The notes under the pieces: model-generated | Database searches by the model: none | What the model was told of the DNA's origin: nothing | The model's input: the letters and a program-made list of their open reading frames with translations, nothing else | Position numbers and translations under genes: made by a program | Source: Bathymodiolus brooksi | Taxonomy: Eukaryota > Mollusca > Bivalvia > Mytilida > Modiolidae | DNA length: 64,000 bases | NCBI GenBank assembly: GCA_963680875.1 | Contig: OY804579.1 | Coordinates: forward strand, 24,165,804 to 24,229,803 | Reading direction: 5' to 3' | Part shown: positions 46,790-56,840 of the stretch, piece by piece | Layout of the letters: the number at the start of each line of letters is the position of its first letter | How positions within the stretch are numbered: the stretch's first letter is position 1

Positions 46790-48000
46790 AATCTCTATTA
46801 ATGGAATCCAGTTAGCAAAGTTCGTATTATTAATTGGCAGAACATCATCAATATACCTGGGAGTGAGATTAAAGGCTTAAGCCTCTCTACTTTGTTTTGT
46901 CTTTGATAAGTTTTTGTATAAACTCAGACTCATAGGAGTATAGAAAAAGTTGGAGAGGAGAGGGGCATAGTTTGTTCCCATAGGGATGCCTAGCTATGAT
47001 TTGTTGATAACTTCATTTCATGTGTAGCACTTTTTACCTTTCGTTTCGTGCTTGACAAAATAAGTTAATTCGTGACCCAATACTATAAAATTGTAACGTT
47101 GCCACCATATTTTAAAGTAAAATGCGTTGTGAATAATTTACTTTAAAGAGGAAATGAAAGTGTAAAAGGCAAAAAAGTCAAATATTTGGCTAGATGAAAT
47201 TTTCGAGAATTAAAATTATCCTCTTCTTTCAGTATTCACTTTAGATTGCTTGAGTGAGTGAGTGAGTGATTGTTGTTTAATGCCAATTCAGCAATTTTTC
47301 AGCTATATTATGGCGAGAACAAGTTAATTATTAATGAGATGATGAAGAGGTCCGCTTTATTCTAGACCAACACGCTGAGTTGGATTTTAATAGTGCTAGC
47401 TCACTGAAGCAACAGTCCGCGGGTAGAAATGTCACTCCATTCGGACACATTATTCTGATTCCGAGCCAACCAATCTTTGCTCTTTCTCCGTAATGCTGCG
47501 TGCTTAGCGGAGAAGCAACAAATACCAATGTTATAGTCCTTGGTTTGACCCGACTGAGGTTCGAACCCACGATCTACCGCACTCGAGGCGAGCACGCAAA
47601 CCATTACGCCACCGATGCGCTGCTTTTGATTGATGTTACCACGTGAATATAATTTGTCACAGTATGATAGTAGTCCTTTGACTGCATGCACAATTTTAGT
47701 CATACTTATAGATACCCTGTAGTTCTTTTGTTGAACAAGTTTAAATACTGATTCTTCTGAAATTTTGGTATCCAATATAAAGTAGATAATTCACTATTTT
47801 CATCATTTATCGGAATATTCAGTGATGACATGAATGACTTGTGATTTGCCTAAATGTCTTCTTTGTCAAAATTAGTATTTTTGTAAGGTTTACCAGAGTT
47901 CTTGGAAATATCAAGTTCTTCATTTTGCTCGTTTGGCGTTAAACAACAATCACTCACTTCATTACTTATTTACCAAACCTTATTTCTTGTGGTTTTTGAA
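46790..48000 (-). pseudogene. Reverse transcriptase fossil split by a SINE
   Basis: Read on the minus strand: LYWIPKF (about 47775-47755), AVKGLLSYCDKLYSRG (about 47685-47640), then the SINE. It resumes with IPMGTNY and FLYSYESEFIQKLIKDKTK (about 47000-46890) and RYIDDVLPINN (about 46860-46825). YIDD is the catalytic motif. Same family as 8520-9690 and 63361-64000. Several stops and frame changes. It lies inside the 5.45-kb insertion. Confidence 0.7.
47263..47626 (-). mobile_element. tRNA-derived SINE A, complete
   Basis: On the minus strand the head has an A box (GGTGGCGTAATGG) and B box (GGGTTCGAACC) about 45 bases apart. A roughly 280-bp body follows, ending GCCATAATATAGCTGAAAAA, TTGGCATTAAACAACAATC and (ACTC)n. 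It interrupts the RT fossil. A possible short target duplication TTTWGATTG borders it. Confidence 0.85.
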
Positions 48001-49320
48001 TATTTTGATGATGTTTACCTATTTGAAGTTAATTCGTTAGCAATTAGGCGTACAGTGACGTACAATGAAGAACGATGTTAAATGCACCCGTCGTAAGGAA
48101 AATGAGTGCGTTTACGGTCATATTTTCCTTGCATGAAAACGTCGATGTCTATTTCATCAGATAGTGAGAAAATATTTGACATAATTTAAGGAATTCGTGG
48201 AGAAAAAATTGATTTTTAACCCCTTTCTTCGAGCGAAAACATACTATCCACCGATGTTTAAACGGCGATTTCCAATTTCAAAGTTCAAATAGGGCGCTGT
48301 TATTTGATCAGAAATATAAATGACATACATTTGCAGTATTTTTTTTTATTTGTGTTGCTTCGGTTGATACACTTTCAAAGAATAAATCACGGATAATCAT
48401 CCAAAAATGTTGAAATTTCTGCAAGCAACTAACATTACCTGGTCAGACAGCAACTTCCGTTTTTGAAAACTGTCCGGTTATACACTGTGTTTATAGATTT
48501 GTGATGGTTGTCCGTAAAAATGTACTGGAATATATCATCGCATTGGTTGTCGTTAAGAATAAAGTACGGTTTAAAAAGTGTTTAAACAAATTTCAAATAT
48601 GACAAAGTTCTATTGTCCAAATAAATCTATCTATTACTTCTTTAAGGTTAATACCAAAATTTCGACCAGTTTTCGACAATCAATGTTAATAAGTTTCTGA
48701 ATTGATATGACCTCAATATGTACATTATCAATGTCATAGCAGACGATGAAACCAAAATTGGTCTGTATGAGATATATTTTTTAAATGATTAAAGCTTTGT
48801 TAAGGTGACGAAAAAATGAATAATGAAAAAATACAATTTGAACGTGAAATAATAGATGTGGTACGCAGTTCTTACATTTAAAGATGACATTTTTAGATCA
48901 GATTTCTTGAGATTATTCATGCAATTTCAGCATCATAATATAACCTCTGACAAATGAAGCGATCAAAATAATGAGAGATTTTATCACGTGAAACAAACCG
49001 TCGAAAATGGGTGACGTTGCGACATTACTATTCGTTCACTTTAATTTCATAATACAGCTTCGGAACATGCTTTTATTCCTGAAATCAATCCACATTGCAT
49101 TTTAAGTCAAATTTATGCTTTGTTTATTGAGTTTTATTATGCTTTGTTTTTGTTTTTTAAAGATATGCATTATAATACAATGATACATACGTTCTGTATT
49201 CTGAAAAAAATGACGTTCAGTGCTTTTCATTACCTGACTTTGTCGGTCCGCTGTGAGGAATTAGATGCAGATATTAACTAACTGTATTTATTTCTGAAAA
49301 AGCACATATTGTGAATACAT
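48001..49320. other. No gene seen inside the insertion
   Basis: AT-rich sequence leading to the right inverted end; no feature supported. Confidence 0.4.
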
Positions 49321-49382
49321 TTTGGAGACATTTTTATCGACATCTGAGGTGGGGCCGATTTTGGCCCTTATAGCTCCCAGTC

Positions 49383-50516
49383 CTTTAAAATATTAAGAGC
49401 TTTAAGGCTCTTATTTTTAAACATTTTAATATGGGGTAGAAAGGTAAGTTTACTATCAAAAAGAAGACCTAAAAATTTAGTTTCTGAAACTATTTTAATA
49501 GGGGAATTATATAATTTTATCTCCGGGTCTGGATGGAGTCCTCTTTTATTACAAAAGTGCATTCCTAGAGTTTTTGAGCTGGAGAATTTAAATCCATTCT
49601 CCATTGCCCATTTTTCTATCTTATTTAGACATAGTTGTAATTGTCTTTCAATGTTGTTCATATTCTTGCCCCGATAACATATCAGGAAGTCATCTACATA
49701 GAGAGAACCCTCAATGTTATCGTTTAAAACTTTAGCAAGACTGTTTATTTTAATACTGAATAATGTGGCAGAGAGGATGCTTCCCGGGGGAACTCTCATC
49801 TCTTGTTCCTTAATGTCAGAATAGGTTGAATTAACTCTGACATTAAATTCTCTGTCAGATAGAAAATTTGAAATGAAATTAGGTAGCTTACCTAGCTTAC
49901 CTTTCAACCCCATATCAAAGAGGTCTGTTAAAATGCCATATTTCCATGTTGTGTCGTATGCTTTTTCTAAATCGAAAAAGATAGACACAGCATGTTCCTT
50001 TTTGGCAAAGGCGTTTCGAATAACAGTTTCAAAACGAACAAGATGATCTAATGTGCTTCTACCTTGACGGAATCCACACTGTATATTGGACAAGAGTCCA
50101 TTGAATTCAAGAAACCATACAATGCGAGCATTGATCATCCTTTCCATGGTTTTACACACGCAACTAGTTAGTACAATAGGCCGATAATTCGACGGTTCGG
50201 AATGGTCTTTGCCAGGTTTTGGAATAGGAATGACATTAGCTAATTTGCAAATTGATGGCAAGTCACCTGTTTCCCAAATGTCATTCATGAGATCTAAAAG
50301 AACTTGGAGTGCCGATTCCGGAAGATGTTTGAGAAGCTGGTAATGGATATCGTCGGGGCCACATGCAGTGTCATGCGCCTTATCCAACGATTTTCTCAAT
50401 TCATCTAACAAAAACGGGCGATTGTATTCCTCCAAATTCTTTGATTTAAAATTCAATTTAGTTTTTTCTGTTATGTCAAAACATGTTATCCGCTGAGTGT
50501 AACAGACGTGAGACAT
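49383..50516 (-). pseudogene. LINE reverse transcriptase domain
   Basis: About 378 codons of RT: GPDDIHYQLLKHLP, VIPIPKPGKD and NYRPIVLTS, then GFRQGRSTLDHL, FFDLEKAYDTTW (first catalytic Asp), VPPGSILSATLF and LYVDDFLICY (YVDD), and TKFLGLLFDSKLTF (thumb start). VPPGS differs from the usual VPQGS. Both catalytic aspartates are present. The N-terminal 20 residues from the ATG at 50516 are probably not LINE sequence. The frame ends in the inserted element at 49368 (WEL, stop), so the enzyme has lost its RNase H half. Confidence 0.88.
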
Positions 50517-50984
50517 TAAATAAACTTTACTAAAAGAGGTAAATTTGGGAAGGATGCTGGGACCTTATGATAGAACTTATAAGCTAAAAGGTGAAATTTT
50601 TAGAATTTTTGATAAACAGAACTGATATTTCGAATTCATCTATTTCAAAATTCTAAGAAAAGAAAAAATCTGTAAATTGTGCTGACAGAAGTAGTAAGAT
50701 ATTTACGGTTAATTTGTTAGTATGAATTCATGGCCATTATAAAATTAATTTTATAATGTTAAATTATAGTAAGTGTTGGTAAATATGACCATAATGTCAA
50801 AACGATAGAAATTATTGCATTAAAACATAATAATTTTGGAACACCAGTAAAAAATGGCCATTGCTCAAAATTAATTTGACAGTAATATTTTCAAAGTTTC
50901 AGGTTTTTGAAAAACACTCTAACTTTGAATATTTAACAGATTACAAATTAACAATTTAAAACAAAAACTAGTTTTATGGCACTA
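50517..50984. other. No gene seen; LINE 5' border
   Basis: No endonuclease domain or ORF1 upstream of the RT, so the LINE ends here. Otherwise featureless. Confidence 0.45.
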
Positions 50985-51806
50985 AATCCTCTTTTGAAGA
51001 AATGTTGCGGTCATGTAAGTGGTAAAATGCCATCTGTCAGAATAACTATTATGTCTATGAGCAGCGTTGTTCAGTGTAAAAATAGAATCTTGATCTTTAT
51101 AGCTAATATATTTAATCTTCGTGACCCAGAAGTTGTCATATCTATAATAATAGCTCAATAAAAGAGAACTGAGGGTCTTATCCGTCATTGAAATATTAGA
51201 TACTAGTAGTACACAACGAAATAAGAAGACATAACACAAAAGGGAAGCAATTGTCAACTTTGAACCAGAATCTAATTTCCGATACAATCATTCGTCATCT
51301 GTACACAAGAGAAAGAATACATTTTAACAAGGAGTTGATATCTTCCAAAAATCTTTTCAAAAGGAAATATGAAACAATTCCCTTAATGTTTTTGAATCAA
51401 TATGTTAGTACTAAAAAGACGGTGACTTTGGAAATAGTATGAATACAATCTGCAAGCTCGGGCTTTATGTATGAAGAGTTTGAAGGTACCAAAGGGGTAA
51501 TCAGAATCCGTATAGCGAAGAAATGATGCGGTCATCTAACTTGTGGTAAAATGCCATCTGTCAGAATAACTATTATGAGCAGGGTTGTTCAGTGTAAAGA
51601 ATATATTTTATACGTAATATATTTAATCTTCGTAATCCAGAAGTTGTCAGTTCAATAAAAGAGAACCCGAGGGCCTTAGCCGTCATTGAAATAGTAGATA
51701 GTACACAACGCAATAGGAAGACATAAAAGGGAAGTAATTGTCAATTTGGAACCAAAATCTAATTTCCGATACAATCTTTCGTGATCTGTACACAAGAGAA
51801 AGAGGT
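50985..51806. repeat. Large direct duplication, units about 340 and 290 bp
   Basis: 50995-51330 and 51520-51806 share GGTAAAATGCCATCTGTCAG, GTTGTTCAGTGTAAA, TCTAATTTCCGATACAATC and CTGTACACAAGAGAAAGA, with small deletions in the second. A fragment of the RT-element tail (GGGGTAATCAGAATCCGTAT, 51495-51515) lies between them. Confidence 0.85.
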
Positions 51807-51899
51807 GTTGATATCTTCCAAATACGAGACGATTCTCTAAAAATCTTTTACTCAATCTGTTCGTAAATAGTATGAATTATGCAATCTGCAAGCTCGAGC

Positions 51900-52980
51900 G
51901 TTGAGTATGAGTTGTGAGATATTAAATCCATACGCGGGAGCGGTTGGTATACCAAGGTATCGGAAAATTATGATGGGAAAATTGAAGTCATCTCTTTTGA
52001 CATAGAGTCTGGTTGAAAGTTGACCATTGGTCTCTAATTTGAAGTAAATGTCAAGAAGTGAGGCAGAAGAAGTTGTTACTCTGAGGTATTAATAGACTCC
52101 AGTCAGAAAACTTTGGATTTAAAGTTGATAGAAAATCATCAAATGTGTGAATTTGAGATTTAAGAAATAAATCATGGAAGCCAGAATGTGTTGGGAGTTT
52201 TAACATGGATTGGCGGATATTAGTATTTTATCCCTAGCCAGAAGAGAGGGATAAAATTTACTAATATCCGTCAACCCATGTTAAAACTCAAAACACATTC
52301 TGGCTTCCATGATTTATTTCGATTCTGATATGTCTAAGAGCACAAATACGGTAGTATGCTTTGATTGGAAGACGGTAATTTATATTTACGTTTGCAGAAA
52401 ATGTCGCACACAATTTATGCTGACAATGGAAAGTCAGTCACATTCACCGGCGCATGTGCGAATGAGATTATACCATCGATACATCGCTCGTTTGTCTACA
52501 AAGCGAAAGAAGGAGGGTATGTTAGAATAATGGTCTTAGCTTCTTATAATTCTTTTGTTTTTGATAAGTTTTTGTACAAAATCTGCTTTATAGCAGTAAA
52601 GAAAAAGATAGGTAAAGAGAGGAGCACAGGGATGCCGATGATTTGTTGAAAAATGTGCCCTCCCAAAACGATGAATATGTAATGATAAGAAACTCCAACA
52701 TATCGATGACTTCATTTCCTATGTATCACCTTTTGTCTTTAGCTTCGTGCCTGACAAAATAAGTTAATTCGTGAGTCAAAGCTATAAATTTGTAATGTTG
52801 CATACCATTTTTAAAGGAAAACATGTTGTGAATGATTTCTTTTAAACGTTTTTTTTTTTTTTTTTTTTTTTAATTTTCGAAATAGTTGTGTAAAGTGTAG
52901 AAAAGTTCAATTGTATGGATATATATTATTTTTGAAAAAGATCAAGAATTAAAATCATCCAGAAAGTCGCTCAATATGTT
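51900..52980 (-). pseudogene. Reverse transcriptase fossil split by a palindromic MITE
   Basis: On the minus strand a piece at about 52640-52540 reads FLYCYKADFVQKLIKNK (the part before the YIDD block). A piece at about 52085-51960 reads SLLDIYFKLETNGQLSTRLY and KRDDFNFPI. The block between, with the catalytic YIDD, is missing or lies where the MITE 52165-52325 sits. Same RT family as 8.5, 46.8 and 63.4 kb. Confidence 0.7.
52165..52325. repeat. Palindromic MITE, second family member
   Basis: AAGAAATAAATCATGGAAGC...CAGAATGTGT on the left pairs with ACACATTCTGGCTTCCATGA on the right, and GGCGGATATTAGTA pairs with TACTAATATCCGTC. The centre AGCCAGAAGAG and overall layout resemble 14979-15150. 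Confidence 0.92.
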
Positions 52981-53329
52981 GAGTATTAAGACTGCTAGTA
53001 AACCACATGACTTCAAATCAAGAATATTACTCCATCACATGACATTTCAGTACACAAAGAAATGTAAGCAAACTTTCAAGAAACAAAAGTCCTGTAGATT
53101 ATGCAATAAAACATATGTTAAGGTAAGAAACTTAGATGATCTTTTATTGTTTAACTTCTGTCTGATTTTATGTTTCACAGATGTTGTTTGATATCATTTT
53201 AGAGTTCTCACAAAATACATATCTGTATTGCGATCTTTTCTTTAATTGTTTCTTCTAATAGTATTTTACATTTGCTTTTTTATTTTTTTTTTTTTTTTTT
53301 TTTTTACAATAGATGGGTTTGGGGCTGGT

Positions 53330-53610
53330 AAACGTTTCATGTTGTTGAATGTTTTTGTCTTGACGAATCAAATACACACGTCATCCGTAGGACGGGGAAA
53401 ACATGATATGCATGGGAACTGCTTACCCTTCCCGAACACCTGAGTTCACCCCCGGTTTTTAGTGGGGTTCGTGTTACTCGATCTTTAGTTTAATATGTAT
53501 GTTTTGGAGGTCGTCGTTTGCCCTTTTGTACTTTTTCTTTTGACCATTGTGATATCTGTTCTTCGATTTATAGATTCTGATTACCCCTTTGGTATCTTTC
53601 TAACTCCTCT
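53330..53610 (+). mobile_element. RT-element 3' tail
   Basis: GGGAACTGCTTACCCTTCCC, GAACACCTGAGTTCACCCCC, GGGGTTCGTGTTACTCGATC and GATTCTGATTACCCCTTTGG match the tail at 930-1065. A T-rich run (53284-53306) precedes it. Confidence 0.7.
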
Positions 53611-54237
53611 TGTGTTATACTAATGAAATGATTCTTTCACACAAAGGACAACTTGCAGTAGCCAATAATGAACAACAGGTTGCAAAGCAATCGTATTTTT
53701 TGTATTGGATTTGAATTTGAAATTCGAATCAATATAAAGCATACACAATACAAAATAATAACAAAATGATCACAGTCCTGCCGATTGAACCGGACATTTT
53801 ATATACAAGTATATATCAGTGTACACACAGGTACCATCGCCATAACTATAACATATTTCTTTGTAGGAATAAATGCTGTAAACCTACTTCTAGTGAAAAC
53901 GACAGACATTGAATTTAATGAAGGCCAAAATGTAAAAATATAATATAATTCTTGCGTTCGATTGTTTAACCGTTTAACTGGGAAAACAACGGTATAAATG
54001 ATTTGTACCATAAAGCCATGTAATATCACATCTAGGTCGTTGTTTATTGCACGGCTCTCTGAGGGTAATAAAACTACATCCCAGATTTAAAGTGTGCAAT
54101 AACTCGTATGTGTTATCTCATAGTTTTTAGCTGTTGCTTACATTCTGGTACAGGTATATAAACCATAAACAGATCACAGGAATAGAATGCATTCATGTTG
54201 CAAAATATAATTCTTGCATTAACGAAAACTCATCTCA
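53611..54237. other. No gene seen
   Basis: No feature supported. Confidence 0.4.
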
Positions 54238-54412
54238 TATCTGCTGAGTGTACAACATTATGTGAAAAAGTTTGTCAGTGACTTGCGCTAGGTCGGTGGT
54301 TTTATCTTGGTCATTCGGTTTCCTCCATCAATAAAACTGACCGCCACGATGTAACTGAAATAATGTTGAAAGTGGCGTTAAACAACATCAAACAAACAAA
54401 CATATCTGCTGA
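54238..54412 (+). mobile_element. SINE B, 5'-truncated
   Basis: GTACAACATTATGTGAAAAA, TTTGTCAGTGACTTGCG, ATAAAACTGACCGCCACGAT, GTGGCGTTAAACAACATC and (AAAC)n tail. The tRNA-like head is missing. Confidence 0.85.
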
Positions 54413-54780
54413 AATATTTTAGCCAGCATCGTCACTTTTTCTGTTTGATGTCCTAAAATCATTTACTAGGCGACCTGGGTGATGTTTAAATTATTGAATA
54501 AAGCACGTTTTATTTGCATAGTACCATAGCAAAAACCGTAAGCACCTCATCCCAAATTACTTTAGAAATAGGCCATATGTTCTCAAATTTAAACATATTA
54601 TGCCCGTAGCGAAAATCAGATCTTTTGAAGTTATGTAAAATAATAAAAGTCATAAATGTGTGTTCTCCGGGTTATTCGCTGTGTCCATTTCTGTTTCACT
54701 GTAATTGTATATATTTGTAAATAGCTTTGTAATGACCTATGTATTGGAATGGTTTATTGAGAAATAAAGATATATATGGG
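54413..54780. other. No gene seen
   Basis: No feature supported. Confidence 0.4.
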
Positions 54781-54784
54781 AGTG

Positions 54785-54930
54785 GATGTGCTCGAGTGGT
54801 CTAGGGCGTTGGACATAAGGCTAAGCGAATGGTGCTGCAGTGTATCAATGGTGTGAGTTCAAATCCCGTCGAGGGAAGAACAAAAATTTGACAGCTCAAA
54901 AATCTAATTCTAACACTGTTTGGTTTAATT
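54785..54930 (+). mobile_element. tRNA-Leu/Ser-like SINE head (SINE D)
   Basis: GTGCTCGAGTGGTCTAGGGC looks like an A box in a tRNA D-arm, and GAGTTCAAATCCCGTCGAGG is a B box about 60 bases on. The spacing fits a long variable arm. The acceptor ends do not pair, so it is a SINE head or tRNA relic and not a working tRNA. Confidence 0.6.
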
Positions 54931-55239
54931 ATATATATATTAATGATAGGACACAAATTATTATAACATAAAAAAGGCAAATTTTTCATACAATTTATAC
55001 ATTAAGGTGACAACAACATGAATATAAATTTCTCACAGTAAGCGTAATAATAATATATAATAGGACATTGAATTGATCATTGTAAGAATGATAGAAAAAG
55101 GAAACTACGCGGAGGACAACATATATTAAAAACATGCTCAAGTTAGTGGAAACGGTGGGTGTGATTAATATAGTCATGGATGACAGTCAACATTTTTCTC
55201 TTTGCTCAAATTATCTTTACCATATAAAATAACTTCTAA

Positions 55240-55576
55240 AGGCCCGTTTACACGATCAAAGGTTTCCATGACAAAGTTCTTTGCATCAAAAACTTTGTCA
55301 AAGAACTTTGATGGACTTTGACGGAATAGAAACCCATCTTATTTTTTTTTAAACTTTGACGGACTTTGATGATGGAAATTGACCAACAAAAACATCTTTT
55401 TAGAATCAAGACCATTCAGACATTTTGTTTGTCTCTGAATTTACCACCGAAAGGTAACTTGGGATAACAACTTTGACTGAACTTTGATCGTGTAAACGGG
55501 ATAATTTTTAAAGTTTTCTTTTAGCAAATATTCTGTCAAAAAACTGATGGAAAACTTTGATCGTGTAAACGGCATT
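55240..55576. mobile_element. MITE with CCCGTTTACACGATCAAAG ends
   Basis: CCCGTTTACACGATCAAAG at the left is exactly inverted at 55483-55501 and again, without the outer C/G, at about 55556-55574. The inside is rich in CTTTGA/TCAAAG pieces (AAAGAACTTTGATGGACTTT). The extra end suggests that one terminus was duplicated or that the true border is 55501. Confidence 0.75.
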
Positions 55577-55614
55577 AACGAAATGTTTTCATGAATTTGA
55601 AGTATTAGAAACAA

Positions 55615-55975
55615 ATTACTGGGTGATGTGACGGCTTATGGGCTCGACTTGAGTACAACAGATCCTGGGTTCGATCAACAATCGGTTCAATCACGGGACT
55701 ATTAAATTGACATTTGCTCCTTCTCTTCTAGTCATGAAGCGCTAAGGAATAAAAGCAAAATATGGTAGGCTCAGAGACAGGATAATGTGTTCGAGTGTAG
55801 TGACATGTTAACATGCGGACTGTCATTTTAGCAAGTTAACACTGCAGAAATAAACCTTGACGTGTTGATCTTTAACAAAACAGACATGAGTTACTTGTCA
55901 AAATGTAACTTGTTCTCGTCATAACACTGCTGAAATATTACTCACTCCACGTTAAACTCGACTTACCCACTGTAA
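55615..55975 (+). mobile_element. tRNA-derived SINE C
   Basis: Begins GTGACGGCTTATGGGCTCGA with a B box (CCTGGGTTCGATCAA) about 35 bases on. It ends CTCGTCATAACACTGCTGAA, ATATTACTCACTCCACGTTA. The 3' end resembles the common mollusc SINE terminus. Confidence 0.65.
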
Positions 55976-56560
55976 TTAAAATGGCAGAATATTGAATTAA
56001 GTTTGATTATAATATATCAAACATTCACCGAAAAGAATACGCAGTACACAGAGTATACAATATAGTCATTACAATGTTTTAAGTTTATGAATGAACGAAA
56101 AGTTGGAAGATAACAAAAAGATAATCAGAAGCCGTAAACATACAAATTATTTACTTGTTTAACTTTCGCTTGACATGCAACGCTTCTAAACTGTGAGATC
56201 TAATGTGTTGTATTCTAGATCATTAGTAACTGTATGCATCGTCATTTTCCCTGTGACTACCATACTTATTGGGTTAGGGTTATGGTGTTTAACGTCACTT
56301 TCAGCAATACTTCAGTTATATCATGGCGATGAAAACAACGACCTTGATTGAAGCTGTCTGGAATTTGTAGCACACCAAAATGTTATCGGAGCTAAAATTC
56401 ACGTCTGTGGTTTAAGTCTTGTGATCAATCATACCCGATTCCATAAATAATTCTGTATGTGTTGTATACGTATTTTCCAGTTAATTTTGAGCAATAAATA
56501 TAATAAACAAACAATATTTGTTTGCTGACATAACCACACAACTAATATTAGATCATTCTA
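55976..56560. other. 3' side of receptor 2; SINE B end only
   Basis: A SINE B terminus, inverted, at 56280-56330 (ATGGTGTTTAACGTCACTTT). Nothing else recognised. Confidence 0.45.
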
Positions 56561-56564
56561 TTAT

Positions 56565-56840
56565 ATGTTTCATTAGAACGTCTTTGATTGGCCAGTTTTC
56601 TGACATACCCACATGAGTTATATTATCATGCACAATTACAAACATATCCGTTTCATTAGAACGTCGTTGATTGGTCAGTTCTTTGCCGACGTACCGGCAC
56701 AATTAATTTTATGATTTTTCATTATCTGTTTCATTAGAACGTCGTTGATTGGTCAGTTGCTAGCTGACGTATCCACATGATTAATATTAGAATTTACTAT
56801 TATCAGTTTCATTAGAGCGTCTCTGATTGGTCAGTTGTGC
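56565..56840 (-). repeat. Tandem copies of the receptor C-terminal tail
   Basis: Four copies of a 78-83-bp unit (CATTAGAACGTCGTTGATTG on the plus strand) start near 56571, 56654, 56732 and 56810. The last one is the coding end of receptor 2. On the minus strand every copy still reads close to LTNQRRSNETDN, and two of the three non-coding copies reach a stop soon after. Confidence 0.9.

Larger units (their letters stand above)
43932..49382. mobile_element. 5.45-kb insertion with inverted ends inside the LINE
   Basis: The ends are inverted: TAAGGTGCAAAATTGGCCCC near the left border and, reverse-complemented, TAAGGGCCAAAATCGGCCCC near the right. This gives 19 of 23 positions, plus a shared GGGAG outside. 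The exact borders and a target duplication are not resolved. No transposase frame is visible. Inside are an RT-element tail (44585-44765), a TTATTGAAGTG repeat (46000-46165) and an RT core (46790-48000) that contains a SINE. Confidence 0.65.
42068..50516 (-). mobile_element. I-group LINE, 5'-truncated and split by a 5.45-kb insertion
   Basis: Reading on the minus strand: RT 50516-49383, the insertion 49382-43932, then thumb and RNase H 43931-42606. The 3'UTR is 42605-42100, ending CTGGACGTTAAACACC plus CAATCAATCAAT (42068-42100). The two halves join as KALNILK then VSSTDLGAD, with no loss that I can see. The upstream apurinic endonuclease domain and ORF1 are absent, consistent with 5' truncation near 50.5 kb. 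RNase H after the RT places it in the I/Jockey-like group with RNase H. Confidence 0.85.

Noticed and set aside
47401..47775. 124-codon minus-strand frame as a gene
   Set aside because: It is RT-fossil codons running into SINE A; a chimera of two repeats.
54785..54890. Functional tRNA gene (Leu/Ser type)
   Set aside because: A and B boxes are present but the acceptor ends do not pair, and it continues into SINE-like sequence.
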